From Geitlerinema sp. BBD 1991-9 (GTDB taxonomy: Bacteria > Cyanobacteriota > Cyanobacteriia > Cyanobacteriales > Geitlerinemataceae): 64,000 nt of DNA. The position numbers and the translations under genes are program-made. The stretch lies in contig LWRO01000030.1 of NCBI GenBank assembly GCA_001657325.1, positions 43,798 through 107,797 of the forward strand, written 5' to 3'. Positions 30,857-38,912 of the stretch are shown here, in pieces; the stretch's first letter is position 1; each line of letters opens with the position of its first letter. Below the pieces are notes generated by a model. It saw only the letters and a program-made list of their open reading frames with translations. It made no database searches and was not told the origin of the DNA.

Positions 30857-32551
30857 CTATTTAAGGGGAAAGTAAAAATCCATTGCTTCAATTGCATCAA
30901 AATAGCCGCAATGTTTCTCAGTCCATCCACCTTTTTTTAAAGTAAGATTGACATTGTTTCCATTTTTAATAGATGGCAAATTTTCGATTCTATAATCTAT
31001 TTTGAACTGCTTTACTTCTCTTTCTCCTTTTCGCAATTTTTCTCGTAATGCTATAATTTTATTGCGTTTATTCATCCACATTTTACACTCTTCTTCATTC
31101 TTATTTCGTTCGCCTTTAAAACATGCAATAATATTGATAAAGTTTGACCAAGTGCGCCATTGATTAATATCTTGAGTCTCTTTACTGTCAATAAGTAGAG
31201 GTCTCATTATCAAGCGATCGTCTCGGTTAACTGTGTACTCTCGCTGACGTATATCACCTAGCGTTCCAAGTAAACCTGTAGCAGCTATATGCCAGTCAAT
31301 GGCTGAAAAGTCTTGCCCCCATTTATTTTTCTGTTCTCGAACAAACATTTTAGCGTTATTACATAATGCTTCACTTAAAGCATAAGCTCTGGCAAAGGGA
31401 TAGTGAGACTTAACAATACAAACTCCCGCACAAGCAGTCATCGGTTGTCCATCACCTAAATACAAATCTGGTTCTTGTAAAGCTTTTAAAAATATAGCTG
31501 CTAACTCTAACCCCAATCTGCCATCACAGACAAAAGTAACATCATCACCTCCATATACAAGAGGACGAAATGGTAAGTAAGATTGGTTGTCTTGGGTAAA
31601 GATAGGAAATTTACCCGTAACTTTGCCTTCTGAAATTGAATTAATTAAAGTCTGAATAACCTTTTTGATTGAATTTAATCCTGCTCGATCGACAGACTTA
31701 GATAATTTCCGTATTCGACGAATGTAATCGCGGTTTCCCGAACTATTTTCAACGTACTTTTTAAAACGCTCTCCCATGCCATTACCATCAGCATGAACGA
31801 TGGCATAGTAGCTATTGTCATCTCTTGTCCGGCCCAGATGATCCATGCGGTAAGGAAATTGATATCCAGTATTGTTTAAAACATCTTTAAATTTTTTCTT
31901 TAGAGCTTGATTTGCCTCATTTCTTGCTTCTCCATGCTTAGATGAAACGACTCTGAGTTTTGCCTCAGTTTCTCTGGAAATTAGATATATGTCTTCTTCC
32001 TCGTCTTTGTTAATTTCTATATACTCTTCACTTGTCTTGACAGCAGGTAGCTGACTTGATTGACAAGTTGCTGTAACTCCTAATCCCAATAAAGGCGCTG
32101 AAGTAATTCTCGATCGCTTTTGTTTTTCTAATTTTTCTTGGAGCAACTTGACTTTTTTCTTGAGGCTACCGTCGTCATCCCAATCAAACTCTAAATGTGC
32201 AGCAACGAGATTTAAACCTGGTGCTTGCTTCAGGATTTGCCGACTGAGCTTTTTGGTAAATTGTTTAGCAATATCAATCGATTTAAATAAGAGCATGGCA
32301 TTACCGCCACCTGCATAAACTAACTCGGCATTAAGTCTACTTTTATCGATCGGTTCGTAAACTTTATTTTGGGAAACTCCAATTTCTGGATTTTCTAAGT
32401 TGCTTCTTATCCAGTCTTTTTCTGACTCTACGTCTCCAGTTGCTTGACTAATGAGATAAGAAGCACCTAGGTTTTCTCGTAGGCGATTACTGTTAAAAAT
32501 ATAAGATTGAATGCCTGTAGTATCCAAAAGTGTAACGACATAAGTATTCAT
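30857..32551 (-). CDS. cas10: Cas10 lacking an HD domain (type III large subunit)
   Basis: At 564 aa this is short for Cas10. It begins directly at the first palm domain (MNTYVVTLLDTTGIQSYIF), so the N-terminal HD nuclease is absent. Palm 1 has a degenerate AGGGNAMLLF at 80-89. Palm 2 has HADGNGMGERF (D255) and YGGDD at 333-337, the intact cyclase site that makes cyclic oligoadenylate when target RNA binds. The complex is therefore predicted to signal rather than cut DNA through Cas10. The start overlaps the stop of the CARF nuclease gene by 4 bp, linking signal maker and signal reader. Confidence 0.9.
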   Translation of the reverse strand: MNTYVVTLLDTTGIQSYIFNSNRLRENLGASYLISQATGDVESEKDWIRSNLENPEIGVSQNKVYEPIDKSRLNAELVYAGGGNAMLLFKSIDIAKQFTKKLSRQILKQAPGLNLVAAHLEFDWDDDGSLKKKVKLLQEKLEKQKRSRITSAPLLGLGVTATCQSSQLPAVKTSEEYIEINKDEEEDIYLISRETEAKLRVVSSKHGEARNEANQALKKKFKDVLNNTGYQFPYRMDHLGRTRDDNSYYAIVHADGNGMGERFKKYVENSSGNRDYIRRIRKLSKSVDRAGLNSIKKVIQTLINSISEGKVTGKFPIFTQDNQSYLPFRPLVYGGDDVTFVCDGRLGLELAAIFLKALQEPDLYLGDGQPMTACAGVCIVKSHYPFARAYALSEALCNNAKMFVREQKNKWGQDFSAIDWHIAATGLLGTLGDIRQREYTVNRDDRLIMRPLLIDSKETQDINQWRTWSNFINIIACFKGERNKNEEECKMWMNKRNKIIALREKLRKGEREVKQFKIDYRIENLPSIKNGNNVNLTLKKGGWTEKHCGYFDAIEAMDFYFPLK

Positions 32552-33780
32552 TTTCGATTTGCCTCTCGATCCAATTTTTTAACCCAATCAGCAATTTCTT
32601 CTGCAAGGTTCGCTAGGTGTTCTCGTCCAAAAACTTTGATTTTAGAATCGCGGATACCAAATTTAGCCATGTCTTGCTCAATTTTTTCGGGATTGGCATA
32701 GCAACAAACTAAGGCAACTCGAGCTTCATCACCACCTAACTCTCGCGCACGTAAATAAGCTTCAAACAGCTTATTTTTACATACATCTTTGTTGGGGCTG
32801 ACTGTACAAGAAATAGCGAATAGCTGATATCCTCTAATAAAAGCAAGATCTAACTCAAATTTACTAGCTTTTTGGTTTTTTGTTTTGGCTTTTCTTTTGT
32901 CATCAACTACACGGAATGACATCATGCTATTTTCATATTTGATGCCAATTTTTTTCGAGATTTCCTTGACCTTAGCCAAAGTATAGTTTTCTAACCAATA
33001 TCCTTCTCCTGTAAAGAGATCCCTAAAGCTTTTCCAATCTGTCAAGCCTGCCTTTCGAGCTTTGCTGGTTATTTGTGGAGAATCTCCAGAAAAATTTACA
33101 TACTGATTAAGTACCTTCTTGAAATCTGTATGTGAGTCTTCTAAGTGGTTTCCCTCTCGTAGAGCCTGGCGTATTTTTTTCCAGTTTTCTTCAGATACTG
33201 TATCTGTATGAAGTTCAGCAATTTTTTTAGCTAGGTCTAGCAAGTATGGCTCAGTACGAGGAGGATGATGAATTAACCAATATGTTCCATGTAAGTTAAA
33301 AAGTTGTTCCAAAGAAAGCTGAATTGGAACATTATAAGAAATAGGTTCTCGATCTCCTTCATTAATCCACATTTTTAGCCGTCGAGGATCGAGATAGCTA
33401 AAATAAGCATCCGGCTTGAGTTCCTGAATAGCACGGTAGGCATGAACTGCCATCGCTTTCGTGCCACCTGTGTAGTTCAGTCCAACCTTACCTTCCTGTG
33501 CGTCTTCTCGAATAGAGTCTTGAATTCGGTCATAAATTTCTCGTGCGTTGGATTCATGCTTCCCTAAGTCAACGGGTTGGCATTTAACATTAAAAGGCTT
33601 CAGACCATCTACACCTTCTAAAAGATCTTTACGATAAATTATGTGTTCGTAAGATGGAAAGACCAGATAAACTGTACCACCTTCTTTCAAAAGCGTTCTG
33701 GCAGCGACATAATTCGGTAAAGGATTTTCACCGATCAGCAAAAACAGATTATCAACTTTGTATTTGTCTGGAATATTCAT
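32548..33780 (-). CDS. CARF-domain nuclease (Card1/Can2-like), type III effector
   Basis: Residues 1-150 form a CARF sensor: LLIGENPLPNYVAARTLL at 14-31 and LNYTGGTKAMAVHAYRAI at 101-118, motifs that bind cyclic oligoadenylate. Residues about 255-410 resemble the PD-(D/E)xK nuclease of the Card1/Can2 group, with GYWLENYTL (E264) and FELDLAFIRGYQLFAISCT (E309, D311). The usual ExK Lys is replaced (S324-C325-T326), with nearby lysines at 331, 335 and 337. It is the first gene of the cas operon and overlaps cas10. It probably cleaves nucleic acid when Cas10 signals infection. No clear ribosome site is visible. Confidence 0.82.
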   Translation of the reverse strand: MNIPDKYKVDNLFLLIGENPLPNYVAARTLLKEGGTVYLVFPSYEHIIYRKDLLEGVDGLKPFNVKCQPVDLGKHESNAREIYDRIQDSIREDAQEGKVGLNYTGGTKAMAVHAYRAIQELKPDAYFSYLDPRRLKMWINEGDREPISYNVPIQLSLEQLFNLHGTYWLIHHPPRTEPYLLDLAKKIAELHTDTVSEENWKKIRQALREGNHLEDSHTDFKKVLNQYVNFSGDSPQITSKARKAGLTDWKSFRDLFTGEGYWLENYTLAKVKEISKKIGIKYENSMMSFRVVDDKRKAKTKNQKASKFELDLAFIRGYQLFAISCTVSPNKDVCKNKLFEAYLRARELGGDEARVALVCCYANPEKIEQDMAKFGIRDSKIKVFGREHLANLAEEIADWVKKLDREANRK

Positions 33781-33847
33781 GGCTGTTGTTTAGAAATCAA
33801 TAATGGAATTAAGGGATACTCTGAGTTTACAGCTAGGGCTGAAGATC

Positions 33848-33953
33848 GTTACAGCGTTTTCCTGAAAAGTGAAGTACACCTAGCCCTTGCAATATAAGAA
33901 CTTCAGCTATAAATCTGTACATCATTAGGTTGAAAAATTCTGTATTATCACTC
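33848..33953 (+). repeat. inverted flank repeat, copy A (start of the cas operon)
   Basis: Matches the minus strand of 24360-24465, best over 33868-33890 (AGTGAAGTACACCTAGCCC then TTGC). The coding frame seen in copy B is broken here by indels, so this looks like a decayed inverted duplicate of the RAMP gene end plus its downstream bases. Confidence 0.6.
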
Positions 33954-34258
33954 GCTCTTCCTAACGATCTTTTGATCGTTGAAAAAACAATTTAACACTT
34001 CAAGTCTCTTCAAATACTTTATCTTGCCTTTCCGTAAAATCAATTAATAGCAAGATATTTATATTGTTTTTTACAAAAATTAATATACATTTTGTGATTT
34101 CATAACATTTTATTGAAAAACTTATTATTTGGTTAATCTCCGTATCTGCTCCAACAATACTGATTGCTTATCTTGCAGATGAGATATCGATAGTTGCAAA
34201 GGTGGTGAGAAGCTAGAGCAATTGTAGTGTCAAGGGAGTGACCAATGTCGCCACTCAA

Positions 34259-34283
34259 AACCCCTGTCGTAGTGGCAGGGGTT
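34259..34283 (-). terminator. hairpin terminator after the DUF4347 gene
   Basis: AACCCCTG pairs with CAGGGGTT. On the minus strand the stem is followed by TTG after a TT, a short U-run. It lies 70 bp beyond the DUF4347 stop. Confidence 0.5.
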
Positions 34284-34352
34284 AAAAGAATCTTAGAGGG
34301 AGCTGGAGTTTGACTAATTCAAAAAATACGAGATCGATAGTGTATCTGCTTT

Positions 34353-35117
34353 TTAACGAACCACTGTATCTAGCAAAAAATCGCATTTAGCTAATCCGTC
34401 TTCAAGGGTCAAATTGCGTAAGGTCACGCTGGCTCCGCTTTTGACGGTGAAGATTTGATATTGGTCTCCCCCGTCAATTTTGTAGCCGTTCCCGTCGATG
34501 ACGACATTGCTCGTGATGAGGGGCAGGGAACTCGACAGGGTGATATTGCCCGTCAAGTTGATTGCAGACGTGCCGCCGTCAATGGCATTTTTGAGGGCGG
34601 TTGCGCTGTTAACGTCTATCAAAACCCCGTCGTAAGCGGCCAGGGTTTCGAGTTGTAAGGCGGGTTCGGCTTCAATTTTCCCAGTTTGATATTCCAATTC
34701 CCAGTCACCACCTGCCGCCGCATTTCCGGTTAAGTCGGTGGAGGCGGCGATGTCGGCATCGGTGAGTTCGCGAATTTGCTGGACGAAGGTTTTACCCAGT
34801 TCACCCGCCGCCACGTTGCAGTTAAACATCAGGATGTCTGCATCTTCGGCGAGGCTCGATTTCCAACCCCTAACCTGGTTTTCGTACTCCGTCAGGGTCT
34901 CGGCATTCAATTCGACATTGCCCAGGGACAAACGCCCTTCGTCTCCGTGGCCGAGAAGCTGAATGCTGTTGAGTTGGCGATATTGTGCCAGGGTCTCGGA
35001 AATGAGGTCGATACCGTTCGTCTCGGGGTCGATCGAGACGACTTCTGTTCCGGAAGCGATTTGGGTCGTGTCGATATTGAGGCGGCTGTCGACGAACAGA
35101 AGGGTTTGAATACTCAT
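34353..35117 (-). pseudogene. truncated DUF4347 adhesin-type protein
   Basis: Residues 1-165 form a DUF4347 domain (IQLLGHGDEGRLSLGNVEL and ADILMFNCNVAAGELG), normally found at the N-terminus of very large cyanobacterial surface or adhesin proteins. From about 170 a right-handed beta-helix begins (VVIDGNGYKIDGGDQYQIFTV, LRNLTLEDGLAK) but stops after one to two turns with an unrelated tail, CDFLLDTVVR. At 254 aa it is far shorter than the usual proteins of over 1000 aa, so most of the gene has been lost at about 34385. It may still be translated. Confidence 0.7.
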
Positions 35118-36057
35118 GGATAGAAACCTTATATGACGACTCAGTAATACTCAAAGTAGAATGCGAGCAGTGATGTTTGGGATTGGGGGCGTGCTGCGGG
35201 CGCTTCACCTCCCTCAAATCCAAGGCGGTACTATTGACGACAGGAGATGGAGATTAAAGCCTTCGGTATCGATTTCGATCGAGGATGTGGCAAGTGAAGA
35301 GAAATGCCAATCGATCGCACCGATATTGGAGATCGCGAGTGCGCGGGTCGAGAACAACGATACTCAGTGTTTTGTTATTCATAGCTGTTTAGCGGTAGAC
35401 AGGTCACTGAAAAAGGCAAAATCTGAATTTTTACAGGCGTAGTTCATGCCGAAACGCTTAGGTACTCGGGGAAAATAGGAAATTTACGTAAGGTAAGAGG
35501 CGGGTTTGGGATAACATTCTGATAATTATCGAATTAGATCGATAATAGTTTGCGTGATAATTGACCGATCTGACTATAGATTAGTCGATCGATCGATGAA
35601 AAAAGCCAGTGTTTTTACGCAAAGAAACAAGCTTATAACTAACTTCAGTGCTTCAACTCAAACCTGAATTTTGCACGGTTTTGTAAGTTGATAAAAACAC
35701 GTAAAAAACGACTGTCTTTATACGTAAAAATACGGAATTGTTTTGTCGAACAAAGACGGTCAGTTTTACATTTCATTTTTGAATCGATGCAGTCAGATCG
35801 ATCGAGTTTATAACTGATATATCAATTTGATATTAAATTGATTTAATGAATAGAGATATAGCTATCTGTATTCCCAGAATTGTCCAAACTCAAAAAAACA
35901 GTGAAGTGGATATTTAACTCAAAGCGCTGGACGTATCTCGATTCTCCTACAGCGACAGTTCGCCCACACAACAACTCCCCGCTTCTCTCTTTTCTAGGAG
36001 AAACGGGGAGCCAAAGACCGATTCAAATGACTGTAGCTGTCGCGATGCTAGGATGTT
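35118..36057. other. long intergenic region
   Basis: About 940 bp with no supported gene. Short frames lack family likeness. The stretch 35620-35780 has several T-rich ACGTAAAAA-like words. A hairpin at 35976-36011 near the right end belongs with the DUF4278 gene. Confidence 0.45.
35976..36011 (-). terminator. hairpin after the DUF4278 gene
   Basis: CTCCCCG-C-TTCTC pairs with GAGAA-A-CGGGGAG (one mismatch) around a 10-base loop, 46 bp beyond the DUF4278 stop on the minus strand. The U-run is weak (TTGTTGTG). Confidence 0.5.
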
Positions 36058-36447
36058 CTACCGCGAGCAAACGAGTTGTTCGCTCTCGCGTTCGAGGATT
36101 TGCAGCAAGTTAGCATCACCCCGCGCTTTCGCAGCAGCAATGCGTTCTGAAAGCCGTTTGCACAGATTTTCCCGATGGATGCGCGCACTTTCAACTAACG
36201 CAACGTCCGTCTGGGTGGCTGGTTTGGGAATCGAGGGTCGATCGACAGCTTCAAGACTGCCCATTTCCGTCGTGCGATAGGGAACTCCCCGATACTTAAA
36301 CTCAGCGGCAACTTGCGGAATCATCATATGCCGAGGATAGCGCACGGCATAGGCTTGACCCCGGTATTTCGTCAGAATTTCGCTTTCAGTCATTTCCAGC
36401 GTCGGAGGAGTGTGTTCGTAACGAACGCCGCGATAACAGAGTTTCAT
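36058..36447 (-). CDS. DUF4278 domain protein
   Basis: A 129-aa soluble protein with the DUF4278 signature of short beta motifs: MKLCYRGVRYEHTPPTLEM, ILTKYRGQAYAVRYP, and a repeat EFKYRGVPYRT. The C-terminal half (about 75-129) is a charged helix. The family is almost confined to cyanobacteria and has no known function. It is followed by a hairpin terminator and is divergent from the lysozyme gene. Confidence 0.85.
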   Translation of the reverse strand: MKLCYRGVRYEHTPPTLEMTESEILTKYRGQAYAVRYPRHMMIPQVAAEFKYRGVPYRTTEMGSLEAVDRPSIPKPATQTDVALVESARIHRENLCKRLSERIAAAKARGDANLLQILERESEQLVCSR

Positions 36448-36700
36448 AATTCGAGATTCCTAATGTCGTGACAGCGAGGAGGGGGCGCTAAAATCTAGAC
36501 TTTAAATGAAAAAACCTAGATTTTGTTCGTGATTAACAGAGTTTATTCTGTATCTAATTTTACCGTTTTGAAAGAGTATGTCAACGAAGGCAGACATAAA
36601 TCTTTGCAAATTCTCTCCCTTACGGAGATTCACTGACAAGTTGCTGAGACTGGCGTAAACTAGAGTTCGAGCGTTAATTGAAGGTTGACTCCAAGCGCGA

Positions 36701-37498
36701 ATGAGGCTCGCTCCCCACCAGGTTTCAGAAACGGCTCCAACCTCGGAGAACTTCCAGAATGGGGAGGTTCGACGAAACGGCTCCAAACCCCAACTTCCAC
36801 CTCGGTTGCAACACCTGCGACAGCGTCGGAAACAGCAGAAGCAGCGCGTTCAACGGCTTCTCAAACAGGTGTTTCTCGTTTCGGCGATTGCGCTTCCCCT
36901 CGTTGCCATCTCTCTTCCGGCATCGCGTCAGGCAATTTTCGGCGAAGTTCAGCACACGGTTGAAGTGGTTGCCGATACGTTTAAGCCTCGCGTCAGCCGT
37001 TCGCGTTCTAACCTGTTCGTCGAAACCGCCTTGCAAGACCTTTCCCCGCAAGTGCGCGCCCTTCTCGATACCATCGCCTTTGCGGAAGGAACGCACGACG
37101 AACTCGGCTATCAAACGATCTTTACCTTCGACACCTTTGGAAACTTTTTCGACCATCCCCGACGCATTCGCTGCACCGTTTACGCTGGACAGCGATTGTG
37201 TTCCGATGCCGCTGGACGTTATCAAATGCTGAGTAGCACTTTCGATTCTGTTGCCAAACCTCTCGGACTCGCGGACTTTTCTCCCATCTCTCAGGATTTA
37301 GCTGCTGTGGAATTAATTCGCCGTCGGGGAGGATTGGAGAAAATTCAACAAGGCGATTTTGAAGGTGCGTTAGTGGCTATTCAAAAAGAGTGGTCGAGTT
37401 TACCTGGTTCTGGATACGGACAACCAGAAGTTTCAGTCCGAGAATTACAGCGGGTGTACGAACGGCGATTGATCTATTATCAACAACAAGCGATTTAA
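36701..37498 (+). CDS. GH104-type lysozyme, membrane-anchored
   Basis: Residues 1-52 are basic and polar. Residues about 54-74 form one hydrophobic segment (KQVFLVSAIALPLVAISLP) that would anchor the protein. Residues 115-260 form a glycoside hydrolase family 104 lysozyme domain (LLDTIAFAEGT with probable catalytic E129, GNFFDHPR, SDAAGRYQMLSSTFD). It should cleave peptidoglycan in the periplasm. The start is uncertain because the first 50 residues are weakly conserved in style. The last 22 codons are part of a perfect 66-bp tandem duplication. Confidence 0.82.
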   Translation: MRLAPHQVSETAPTSENFQNGEVRRNGSKPQLPPRLQHLRQRRKQQKQRVQRLLKQVFLVSAIALPLVAISLPASRQAIFGEVQHTVEVVADTFKPRVSRSRSNLFVETALQDLSPQVRALLDTIAFAEGTHDELGYQTIFTFDTFGNFFDHPRRIRCTVYAGQRLCSDAAGRYQMLSSTFDSVAKPLGLADFSPISQDLAAVELIRRRGGLEKIQQGDFEGALVAIQKEWSSLPGSGYGQPEVSVRELQRVYERRLIYYQQQAI

Positions 37499-37575
37499 GC
37501 GAAGCGAGAATTACAGCGGGTGTACGAACGGCGATTGATCTATTATCAACAACAAGCGATTTAAGCGAAGCGAAT
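37439..37575. repeat. 66-bp perfect tandem duplication at the end of the lysozyme gene
   Basis: The segment starting CGAGAATTACAGCGGG at 37439 is repeated exactly at 37505, with identity running about 71 bp at a shift of 66 bp. The first copy holds the last codons and stop of the lysozyme gene, and the second lies after the stop. The shift is 22 codons. Confidence 0.95.
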
Positions 37576-37596
37576 ACCGCCATCTTCTCACCCGAC

Positions 37597-38700
37597 TCAA
37601 TCTGACTTGCTCAGATAGCAGTGACAATCCGGCTTTTCGATTAAGGATGCTGCCAAGCGATTGAGCGCGATCGCTGCCAGTAACCCACCTCCAAAAGTAC
37701 TCTCACTCGTCAAATACGGGATAGATAATTGCATTAACCGTCGCTTAGCAGCGGGTGCGTGACTAAAGCCAATTGGCAATCCAATGACGAGTGCAGGTCG
37801 GCCGGCTTGTGCTTCTACAGCGTTACAAATTTCCAGCAATACCGACGGTGCGTAACCCACCACCCAGATGTTACCATCGATCGAATCTCGAAGTTTTTGC
37901 TTCAAGTGTCGATCGTGCCAAAACCGTTGCTCGGCATCGTCGGCACTGTCAACATGGGGATTATCGATGAGCGAGTGCCACTGACAGCCTAAATGCGCGA
38001 GGCGAGTTCGATCGAGGGTTGCAACGACAGAGGGAACGTCACCAATCACCGTACAACCTGCAGAGAGAGTATTTCGAGCCGCCTCGATCGCGTCGGGACT
38101 AAAGCGCATAAACGCCGCCAAGCTCACATCGCCACAGGCCAAAACGAGGTGAGATAACACATCCACTTCAATGCTCGATCGTTGTGACAGATCGGGTAAT
38201 AGACGTTGCAATGCTTCCTGAAAGTTCTCGGGATGGTCGCAGACAGCAGCATCTAAATACTGCCAGAGTCCTTCACTGAGGGACTGTGCGGTTTGGGTTT
38301 CAACTTCCAAAAGTTGAAGTTGAGCCAAGGCTTCCGCCTGCGTAGACTGACAAGAGCTGTCTCGTCCGAGTAACCCCTCTAGCGCGATCGCCGTTTGTCG
38401 CCATTTCGCCAATTGTTGCAAAACTGTTTGGTATTGCTGCTGTAACTGCTGCATTAAGGAATCCGCTTGAGTCGATTCTGGCGAAACCTCAAGTATCTGC
38501 TTAATATGTGCGAGTTGAAATCCCTGTTGCTTCAGCGACACAATACGTTGCAAACGCCGAACGTCAGCATCAGAGTAAAGGCGATAGTTACTCGGAGAAC
38601 GTACGGGTTGGGGCAGCAAACCAATTTTGTGATAGTGGCGCACCATGCGCGGAGTCGTCCCGCATCCAACCACTTGGGTGAGTTCTTTAATCGTAAGCAT
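37597..38700 (-). CDS. coaR: CoaR-type cobalt-responsive MerR regulator with precorrin-isomerase-like domain
   Basis: Residues 1-75 form a MerR winged helix (MLTIKELTQVVGCGTTPRMVRHYHKIGLLPQP). Residues about 80-130 form a dimer helix. Residues 150-355 resemble precorrin-8X methylmutase (CbiC/CobH). The tail has Cys-His-Cys at 359-361, as in Synechocystis CoaR, where it is needed for cobalt sensing. CoaR activates coaT when Co2+ is high, and the tetrapyrrole-like domain links it to cobalamin intermediates. The ATG at 38700 gives 367 aa. The frame is open back to 38796, but only through heptamer-repeat DNA. It is divergent from coaT. Confidence 0.93.
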   Translation of the reverse strand: MLTIKELTQVVGCGTTPRMVRHYHKIGLLPQPVRSPSNYRLYSDADVRRLQRIVSLKQQGFQLAHIKQILEVSPESTQADSLMQQLQQQYQTVLQQLAKWRQTAIALEGLLGRDSSCQSTQAEALAQLQLLEVETQTAQSLSEGLWQYLDAAVCDHPENFQEALQRLLPDLSQRSSIEVDVLSHLVLACGDVSLAAFMRFSPDAIEAARNTLSAGCTVIGDVPSVVATLDRTRLAHLGCQWHSLIDNPHVDSADDAEQRFWHDRHLKQKLRDSIDGNIWVVGYAPSVLLEICNAVEAQAGRPALVIGLPIGFSHAPAAKRRLMQLSIPYLTSESTFGGGLLAAIALNRLAASLIEKPDCHCYLSKSD

Positions 38701-38754
38701 TGACGGGAAAGACAAGGACGAACCTGTCAACTGAAAACTGTCTTCAGTGATAAC

Positions 38755-38835
38755 TGGTGACTGGTGACTGGTGACTGGTGACTGCTCACTGCTCACTGCT
38801 CACTGCTCACTGCTCACTGTAAAAGGTGACTGGTG
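38755..38835. repeat. heptamer repeats GGTGACT and GCTCACT
   Basis: Several direct copies of GGTGACT/CTGGTGA are followed by five copies of GCTCACT and then TGTAAAA. The second half is the reverse complement of the repeat at 10611-10652. The repeat lies between the coaR start and the coaT operator. Confidence 0.85.
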
Positions 38836-38851
38836 ACGCGATCGAATTCAC

Positions 38852-38883
38852 TTGACTTTGACATTAATGTCAAGGTTTACCAT
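38852..38883 (+). promoter_or_regulatory. MerR-type coaT promoter and CoaR operator
   Basis: TTGACT (38852-38857) and TACCAT (38878-38883) can serve as -35 and -10 with a long 20-bp spacer. The spacer holds a perfect 16-bp palindrome, TTGACATTAATGTCAA (38858-38873). MerR-family activators bind such a dyad and untwist an over-long spacer. The start of coaT is 30 bp downstream. Confidence 0.8.
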
Positions 38884-38912
38884 AAGCGGGCTGATACGTA
38901 AAGGTTCTGCTC

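Larger units (their letters stand above)
33781..34352. other. AT-rich region upstream of the cas operon
   Basis: No gene. It must carry the promoter of the minus-strand cas operon, but no convincing -35/-10 pair stands out. It contains copy A of the flank repeat, a small hairpin at 33963-33980 (AACGATC TTTT GATCGTT) and a terminator for the DUF4347 gene at 34259-34283. No CRISPR repeat-spacer pattern is present. Confidence 0.5.

Noticed and set aside
33781..34352. possible CRISPR array or leader next to the cas operon
   Set aside because: No direct repeats of 28-40 bp with regular spacing are present on either strand.
38701..38796. 32-codon N-terminal extension of coaR
   Set aside because: It is made of heptamer-repeat DNA. 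The MerR domain begins at the ATG at 38700.
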